Assembly (NCBI GenBank): GCA_025357995.1
Contig: JANYLF010000272.1
Span: 1 to 11,049 of the forward strand
Source of the DNA: Acidimicrobiia bacterium
Lineage (GTDB): Bacteria > Actinomycetota > Acidimicrobiia > IMCC26256 > JAENVU01
Direction of reading: 5' to 3'
DNA length: 11,049 bases
Positions 6,166 to 11,049 of the stretch are shown here, piece by piece (positions within the stretch are counted from its first letter, which is position 1; every line of letters begins with the position of its first letter). The notes below the pieces were generated by a model. That model made no database searches. It saw only the letters and a program-made list of their open reading frames with translations, and was not told where the DNA came from. The position numbers and the translations under genes were made by a program.

Positions 6166-8682
6166 ATGGCGCGGGGAACGCTCCGGATCTATCTCGGCGC
6201 CGCACCGGGCGTCGGCAAGACCTTCGCGATGCTCAACGAAGGGCGTCGGCGCGCGGCGCGAGGTACCGACGTGGTGGCGGCGTTCGTCGAGACGCACGGT
6301 CGCGTGAACACCGCGGCGCAGGTCGGTGAGCTCGAGATCGTGCCACGGCAACGCGTCGAATATCGCGGATCGGACTTCGAGGAGATGGACCTCGAGGGCG
6401 TGCTCGCGCGTCGTCCAACGGTGGCCCTCGTCGACGAGCTCGCGCACACGAACATCCCCGGAAGCCGCAACGAAAAGCGTTGGGAAGATGTGGAAGAGCT
6501 GCTCGCCGCGGGCATCGACGTGATCTCCACGGTGAACATCCAGCACCTCGAGTCGATGAACGACGTTGTCGAGGCGATCACCGGGATCGAACAGCGCGAG
6601 ACGATTCCCGACGCGATCGTGCGGTCGGCCGACCAGGTCGAGATCGTCGACATGACGCCCGAGGCGCTGCGCCGACGCATGGCCCACGGCAACATCTACC
6701 GAGCCGAGAAGGTGGATGCCGCGCTCGCGAACTACTTCCGGGTCGGAAACCTCGGAGCGCTCCGTGAGCTCGCGCTGATGTGGGTTGCCGATCGGGTCGA
6801 CGAGGCCCTCGAGGAATATCGCGAGCTGCACGACATCAGTGGTGCCTGGGAGACGCGCGAGCGGGTGGTGGTCGCGGTGACCGGTGCGCCGAGCGGTGAG
6901 GACGTGATCCGGCGCGCCGCACGCATGGCGATGCGAACTCGCGGTGAGCTCTTGGGGGTGTACGTCCGGCCGACCGATGGACTCTCCGGCCCCCCGCCCG
7001 AGCGACTGGCGGAGCTGCGCCGCCTGATCACGGAGGTAGGAGGCACCTACCGCGAGGTGAGCGGAGACGACACTGCCGACGCACTTTTGCGGTTTGCCCG
7101 CGCGGAGAACGCGACGCAACTCGTGGTGGGAGCAAGTCGGCGGAGCCGGTGGGCGGAGGTACTCCGAGGGTCGGTGATCAACGACGTCCTGCGCGCCTCC
7201 GAATCCCTCGACGTGCACGTGATCTCCGGTGCCGACGTCGAGGAGGAGCATTCGCCGCGGCGTATGCGGGCGCCTCGCCGGATCCCGCTCTCCCGTCGGC
7301 GATGGGCGACCGGTTGGGCCGCGGCGCTGATCGGACCGGCGTTGCTCACGGTCGTGCTGTCGATCGGGAGGGACGCGATCAGCCTTCCCGGTGTGTTGTT
7401 GTTGTATCTGCTGCTGGTCGTGCTGGTTGCCGCGATCGGGGGAATGGCACCGGCCGTCGTTGCGGCCGTGAGCGGCTCACTGTTCGCGAACTACTTCTTC
7501 ACGCCGCCGATCCACACCTTCACGATCTCGGAGGGTGAAAACCTGCTCGCGTTGGGTGTGTTCCTCCTCGTTGCGGTCGTCGTGAGCTTGCTCGTGGAGG
7601 TGGCGAACCGTCGGACGGCCGATGCGGCGCGGGCGCGGGCCGAGGCGGAGACGCTCGCGGCGCTGAGTGGGACGCTCGCCGCGTCGGACGATCCATTGGG
7701 CCAACTGGTGTCGCAGCTGCGCGTCGCGTTCTCGGCGGACTCGGTGGCGGTGCTGCGCGAGGAAAACGGCCAGTGGCATGTCGAAGCGAGTGCCGGAGAG
7801 CCAGTTCCCACCTCGCCGGACGGGTGTGCGCTGCGGTTGGCGTTGGGTGAATCGGAGGTGCTCGTCGCTCGTGGTGCAGCGCTGGTCGACGAGGACCTCG
7901 ACATCGCCCATTCGTTCGCCGCCCAGGTGAAGGTCGCGCTCGAACGTCGTCGGCTACAAGCCGACGCGGCGGTCGCAGCGGACCTCGCGGAGGCGGACGC
8001 GCTGCGCACCGCGCTGCTCGCAGCCGTGTCGCACGACCTCCGAACCCCACTCGCGTCGATCAAGGCTTCGGTCACCAGCCTGCTCCAACGCGACGTCGAC
8101 TGGACTCCGGAGGCGACCTCCGAGTTTCTGGCGACAATCGACGAGGAAACGGATCGATTGAACTCGCTGGTCGGAAATCTGCTCGACATGAGTCGGCTGC
8201 AGACGGGCGCGCTCCAACTCGTGATCCGCGCGGTCGGTCTCGATGAGGTGGTGCCGCGTGCGCTCGCCGGTTTGCCGGATCGACCAGCCCCGATCGCAGT
8301 CGACGTTCCGGAAGATCTCCCTCGGGCACGCGCCGATGCGGCCCTGCTCGAACGAGCGATCGCGAATGTGGTCGACAATGCGCGTGCGTGGTCTCCGGCC
8401 GACCGTCCGGTGCGGGTCGAGGCCGCGGCGGTCGGCGGTCGCGTGCAACTCCGCGTGATCGATCGCGGTCCGGGCGTCCCACCGGCGCAGCGATCACGGA
8501 TGTTCGAGCCATTCCAACGTCTCGGAGACAACCCGAAGAACGGGACCGGGGTCGGGCTAGGGCTGGCCGTGGCCAAGGGATTCGTGGAGGGCATGGGCGG
8601 CGAGATTTCGGTCGAGGACACTCCCGGCGGAGGATTGACGATGGTCCTCTCGCTGCCGAAGGCCGAGGAGTCGGAAGCATGA
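6166..8682 (+). CDS. kdpD: KdpD, K+/turgor-responsive sensor histidine kinase
   Basis: KdpD is the membrane sensor that phosphorylates KdpE when K+ is limiting. The protein has 838 residues, slightly shorter than the roughly 890 of E. coli. Domains in order: N-terminal KdpD domain with a Walker A loop GAAPGVGKT (11-19) and a Walker B-like VALVDELAHTN (86-96); a universal-stress-protein fold (about 232-360); four DUF4118 membrane helices (about 380-485, with NYFFTPP at 442-448); a GAF-like domain (about 500-600); the dimerisation/phospho-acceptor helix with His623 in SHDLRTPL; and the ATPase domain with N-box Asn734/Asn738, G1 box DRGPG (766-770) and G2 box GTGVGLG from 793. The N-box reads NVVDNARAWSP, with Ala-Trp where Lys/Arg-Tyr/His is usual. 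ATG 6166 lacks a ribosome site but has a well-spaced -10 box. The stop overlaps kdpE (ATGA). All kinase motifs are present. Confidence 0.97.
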   Translation: MARGTLRIYLGAAPGVGKTFAMLNEGRRRAARGTDVVAAFVETHGRVNTAAQVGELEIVPRQRVEYRGSDFEEMDLEGVLARRPTVALVDELAHTNIPGSRNEKRWEDVEELLAAGIDVISTVNIQHLESMNDVVEAITGIEQRETIPDAIVRSADQVEIVDMTPEALRRRMAHGNIYRAEKVDAALANYFRVGNLGALRELALMWVADRVDEALEEYRELHDISGAWETRERVVVAVTGAPSGEDVIRRAARMAMRTRGELLGVYVRPTDGLSGPPPERLAELRRLITEVGGTYREVSGDDTADALLRFARAENATQLVVGASRRSRWAEVLRGSVINDVLRASESLDVHVISGADVEEEHSPRRMRAPRRIPLSRRRWATGWAAALIGPALLTVVLSIGRDAISLPGVLLLYLLLVVLVAAIGGMAPAVVAAVSGSLFANYFFTPPIHTFTISEGENLLALGVFLLVAVVVSLLVEVANRRTADAARARAEAETLAALSGTLAASDDPLGQLVSQLRVAFSADSVAVLREENGQWHVEASAGEPVPTSPDGCALRLALGESEVLVARGAALVDEDLDIAHSFAAQVKVALERRRLQADAAVAADLAEADALRTALLAAVSHDLRTPLASIKASVTSLLQRDVDWTPEATSEFLATIDEETDRLNSLVGNLLDMSRLQTGALQLVIRAVGLDEVVPRALAGLPDRPAPIAVDVPEDLPRARADAALLERAIANVVDNARAWSPADRPVRVEAAAVGGRVQLRVIDRGPGVPPAQRSRMFEPFQRLGDNPKNGTGVGLGLAVAKGFVEGMGGEISVEDTPGGGLTMVLSLPKAEESEA

Positions 8683-9362
8683 GCGAAGCCCGCGTGTTGG
8701 TGTGCGACGACGAGCCGCAGATCCGTCGTGCGCTTGGGGTGAACCTGACGGCGCGGGGGTACGACGTCGACCTGGCCGAGACCGGTGAGCAGGCGTTGGA
8801 ACTCGCGGCGCGCCGCCACCCGGACGTCGTGGTCCTCGATCTCGGTCTCCCCGGCATCGGCGGGGTGGAGGTGATCCACGGCTTGCGCGGGTGGACGGAG
8901 GTCCCGATCATCGTGCTGTCCGTGCGCGAGGCCGAGGCCGACAAGGTCGCGGCACTCGACGCCGGTGCCGACGATTACGTGACGAAGCCCTTCGGCATGG
9001 ACGAGCTCCTCGCTCGTCTCCGTGCCGCGCTCCGACGGGCCACGCCCGCCGAGGAGGCGGCCACGATCGAGACCGCGGACTTCACGATCGACCTCGTCGC
9101 GAAGAAGGTGCGCGACGCCAACGGATCCGAGATTCGCCTGACTCCTACCGAGTGGCAGATCATCGAAGTGCTCGTCCGGAATGCCGGCAAGCTCGTGCCG
9201 CAACGTCGGTTACTCCAGGACGTATGGGGACCGGAGTACGAGAAGGAGACGAACTATCTCCGCGTCTTCCTCGCGCAGATCCGACGCAAGCTCGAGCCGA
9301 ATCCGTCGCGCCCGAAGTACTTCATCACGGAGCCGGGCATGGGCTACCGCTTCGAGCATTGA
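8679..9362 (+). CDS. kdpE: KdpE, OmpR-family response regulator of the kdp operon
   Basis: KdpE is the DNA-binding partner of KdpD and, when phosphorylated, activates kdp transcription. It has 227 residues. The receiver domain (about 1-118) has the acidic pair Asp10/Asp11, phospho-acceptor Asp54 in VVLDLGLPG, Ser81 in IIVLSVRE and Lys103 in VTKPF. The winged-helix C-terminal half contains LTPTEWQIIEVLVRNAGKLV, the recognition region around KETNYLRVFLAQIRRKLE and the final ITEPGMGYRFE. ATG 8679 overlaps the kdpD stop and has GAGGAG (8665-8670) eight bases upstream. An open frame runs back to 8388, but that stretch is out-of-frame kdpD. The stop codon directly abuts the stop of the opposing dedA-like gene, leaving no intergenic terminator. 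Confidence 0.97.
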   Translation: MSEARVLVCDDEPQIRRALGVNLTARGYDVDLAETGEQALELAARRHPDVVVLDLGLPGIGGVEVIHGLRGWTEVPIIVLSVREAEADKVAALDAGADDYVTKPFGMDELLARLRAALRRATPAEEAATIETADFTIDLVAKKVRDANGSEIRLTPTEWQIIEVLVRNAGKLVPQRRLLQDVWGPEYEKETNYLRVFLAQIRRKLEPNPSRPKYFITEPGMGYRFEH

Positions 9363-9980
9363 CTACGACGCGGTCTGACCTTTCTTGTGCTTGCGGTATT
9401 CGAGGAACGGCGGGATCATCGAGATCAGGATGATCACGGCGATGATCGGCAAGAGGTAGGTGTCGACCTTGTCCGGTGGGATCGAATCGCCGACGACGTA
9501 GCCGAGCATCGTGACGCCGACGGCCCACAGCGCCGCGCCGATGATGTTGTAGATGGTGAAGGTCCGCAGCTCCATCTCGCCCATGCCGGCCATCGGCGGT
9601 GCGAGAGTGCGGATAAACGGCACGAACCGCGCGAGCACGATGGTCTTCGAACCGTGCTTCTCGAAGAAGGTTCGAGACCGCACCACGTACTCGTGCTTGA
9701 AGATCCGTGAATCGGGTCGGCTGAAGAGTTTGGGCCCGTACTTCTTGCCGATCCAATAGCCGACCTGGGCGCCGAGGACCGCGGCAATGAAGGCTCCGCC
9801 GGCGACGGCGACGATGTTGAGCCCGAATTTGCCGGTTGCCGCGAACAGCCCGGCGGTGAAGAGCAGTGAATCGCCGGGAAAGATGATTCCGAGCAGCAAT
9901 CCGGACTCGGCGAAGATGATGAGGACGAGGCCGATAGTGCCGACGGTATGGATCAGATCCTTGATCGAGAAGATGTCCAT
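9363..9980 (-). CDS. DedA-family (SNARE-associated) membrane protein
   Basis: DedA proteins are inner-membrane proteins linked to lipid-carrier flipping (undecaprenyl phosphate, phosphatidylethanolamine), membrane potential and envelope stress. The exact substrate of this one cannot be read from sequence. It has 205 residues with about four to five hydrophobic segments. Family signatures: Glu25 in FAESG, FPGDSLLF with Asp37, GYWIGKKYG (74-82), and the arginine motif ARFVPFIRTLAPPMAGMG with Arg118 and Arg124, followed by an N-x3-G-x3-W motif (about 145-152). These acidic and arginine residues are essential in studied DedA proteins. The C-terminus is short and basic (EYRKHKKGQ). It runs opposite to kdpE, stop codon to stop codon, and diverges from topA. 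ATG 9980 has no clear ribosome site, but TAGGGT lies just upstream. Confidence 0.93.
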   Translation of the reverse strand: MDIFSIKDLIHTVGTIGLVLIIFAESGLLLGIIFPGDSLLFTAGLFAATGKFGLNIVAVAGGAFIAAVLGAQVGYWIGKKYGPKLFSRPDSRIFKHEYVVRSRTFFEKHGSKTIVLARFVPFIRTLAPPMAGMGEMELRTFTIYNIIGAALWAVGVTMLGYVVGDSIPPDKVDTYLLPIIAVIILISMIPPFLEYRKHKKGQTAS

Positions 9981-9989
9981 GCGGCGGGA

Positions 9990-9995
9990 ACCCTA
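9990..9995 (-). promoter_or_regulatory. Possible -10 box for the DedA-family gene
   Basis: On the minus strand, TAGGGT (9995 down to 9990) is nine bases before the ATG at 9980, implying a leader of only a few bases. It resembles the TAGGCT ahead of kdpD. I see no convincing -35 element, so confidence is limited. Confidence 0.4.
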
Positions 9996-10040
9996 GAGGC
10001 CGATTCAGCTCCATCCGGGCATGTGGGGGGTAGTCGGGGC

Positions 10041-10046
10041 TACCTT
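10041..10046 (+). promoter_or_regulatory. Possible -10 box for topA
   Basis: TACCTT fits TANNNT and lies 40 bases before the topA GTG, leaving room for a short leader with its own ribosome site. It overlaps a small inverted repeat (GGTAG 10029-10033, CTACC 10040-10044). No good -35 match is present, so this is weak. Confidence 0.3.
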
Positions 10047-10073
10047 CGCCTCCGTCCTACTTCTGCAACTCAC

Positions 10074-10077
10074 AGGA
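10074..10077 (+). promoter_or_regulatory. Ribosome binding site favouring the topA GTG start
   Basis: AGGA lies nine bases before GTG 10087. It supports that codon over the in-frame ATG at 10021. Confidence 0.55.
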
Positions 10078-10086
10078 ACGAATGCC

Positions 10087-11049
10087 GTGGCCAAGTCGCT
10101 GGTGATCGTCGAATCGAAGACCAAGGCCGACACGATCGGCCGCTTCCTCGGCGACGATTTCACGGTGCTCGCGAGCTTCGGCCACGTTCGGGACCTGCCC
10201 CGCAAAGGCCTCGGCGTCGACGTCGACGACCATTTCCGACTCGAATACGCACCGCCGGAAGGTCGGGCCAAGGAAGTGGTGTCGCGGTTGCGCCAAGCGA
10301 TGAAGGGAGCCGACGAGCTCTACCTCGCGACCGATGAGGATCGCGAGGGCGAGGCCATTGCCTGGCATCTCATCGAGGTGCTCAAGCCGAAGACTTCCGT
10401 CAAGCGAATGGTGTTCCACGAGATCACCCGTGAGGCCATCGACGCCGCGATCGCGAACCCGCGCGAGCTCGACATGAAGCTGGTGGAGGCGCAGGAAGGC
10501 CGGCGCACCCTGGACCGCTTGGTCGGCTACGAGGTGTCGCCGGTGTTGTGGCGACGAGTCGGTGGAGCACGGTCCGCGGGCCGCGTGCAGAGCGTGGCCG
10601 TGCGCCTCGTAGTGGAACGCGAACGCGAACGTATGGCGTTCCGAACTGCAGAGTTCTGGGATCTCGACGGTCGGTTCGCGGCGCGCGGCACCGAGTTCAA
10701 CGCCCGCCTCATCGAGCTCGGTGGCCGACGGGTGGCGAACGGCCGCGACTTCGACCCGGCCACCGGCAAGCTCGCGCCTGATGCCGTCGCCGCGCACCTG
10801 CTCGAAGACGACGCGCGCGCGCTCGCGGCGCGTCTCGCCGACACCGCGTTCACGGTTCGCCAGGTGGAGGCGAAGGACTTCACCGAACGGCCGAAGCCAC
10901 CGTTCAAGACCACGACGATGCAACAGGAGGCGGGGAACAAGCTGCGGTTCAGTGCGGGCCGCACGATGTCGGTCGCGCAGGGACTGTACGAACGTGGCTA
11001 TATCACCTATATGCGAACCGACTCGATCAGCTTGTCGAACCAAGCAGTC
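10087..11049 (+). CDS. topA: DNA topoisomerase I, N-terminal 321 codons (3' end outside window)
   Basis: Type IA topoisomerase relaxes negative supercoils by cutting one strand and passing the other through the break. The frame starts at GTG 10087 and stays open to the window edge. The TOPRIM domain opens with KSLVIVES (catalytic Glu9) and has the acidic cluster ATDEDREGEAIAWH. GRRTLDRLVGYEVSPVLWRR and SAGRVQSVAVRLVVERERE follow. The active-site tyrosine is Tyr308 in GYITYMRTDS, inside the window. After Glu9 the sequence is SKTKADTI, where most relatives have SPAKAKTI or SPTKA; Glu9 and Lys13 are kept but the usual Pro11 is Lys. GTG is preferred because it gives the family-standard N-terminus (MAKSLVIVES) and has AGGA nine bases upstream. 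The zinc-finger or basic C-terminal part cannot be seen. Family certain. Confidence 0.97.
   Translation, partial: MAKSLVIVESKTKADTIGRFLGDDFTVLASFGHVRDLPRKGLGVDVDDHFRLEYAPPEGRAKEVVSRLRQAMKGADELYLATDEDREGEAIAWHLIEVLKPKTSVKRMVFHEITREAIDAAIANPRELDMKLVEAQEGRRTLDRLVGYEVSPVLWRRVGGARSAGRVQSVAVRLVVERERERMAFRTAEFWDLDGRFAARGTEFNARLIELGGRRVANGRDFDPATGKLAPDAVAAHLLEDDARALAARLADTAFTVRQVEAKDFTERPKPPFKTTTMQQEAGNKLRFSAGRTMSVAQGLYERGYITYMRTDSISLSNQAV

Noticed and set aside
7491..9203. 570-codon minus-strand frame opposite kdpD/kdpE
   Set aside because: Low-complexity Ser/Arg/Ala composition, no family motif, and fully opposite two certain genes.
10021..10086. In-frame ATG 22 codons upstream of the topA GTG, giving a hydrophobic N-terminal extension
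   Set aside because: TopA is cytoplasmic and the family begins at MAKSLVIVES. The extension overlaps the likely promoter region, and AGGA is correctly spaced for the GTG.

Overview
The window is GC-rich, densely packed bacterial chromosome. GC-ending codons, GTG starts, stop/start overlaps, probable leaderless promoters with TANNNT-like -10 boxes, and actinobacterial-style Kdp, TopA and pyrophosphatase proteins point to a member of the Actinomycetota. Class Acidimicrobiia is a guess only. There are no rRNA or tRNA genes, CRISPR arrays, insertion sequences or phage genes, and nothing looks recently acquired.

Layout, left to right. (1) 2-664, +: C-terminal third of a membrane proton-pumping pyrophosphatase (hppA), followed by a perfect 14-bp hairpin. 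(2) 800-9362, +: a complete eight-gene potassium-uptake locus. It holds a free-standing DUF4118/GAF-like membrane protein, a 39-residue single-span membrane peptide, then kdpF, kdpA, kdpB, kdpC, kdpD and kdpE. (3) 9363-9980, -: a DedA-family membrane protein whose stop codon abuts the kdpE stop codon with no base between them. (4) 10087 to the window end, +: the first 321 codons of topoisomerase I (topA), divergent from dedA across a 106-bp gap.

How the genes work together: KdpFABC is the high-affinity ATP-driven K+ importer. KdpA is the channel-like subunit, KdpB the P-type ATPase, KdpC the periplasm-facing accessory subunit and KdpF the small stabilising subunit. KdpD/KdpE is the two-component system that normally switches the operon on under K+ limitation. 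Nearly every junction in the cluster is an overlap or a gap of 17 bp or less, so translation is probably coupled. The widest junction, kdpC/kdpD, carries a plausible internal promoter with its -10 box exactly six bases before the kdpD ATG.

The least routine parts are at the front of the kdp locus. The first gene resembles the membrane and GAF-like input part of KdpD without any kinase domain. The second is a tiny membrane protein too short for ordinary gene calling. A 7-bp perfect dyad sits immediately in front of the first gene. I see no clearly unprecedented system; the rest is well-known housekeeping and ion-transport machinery.
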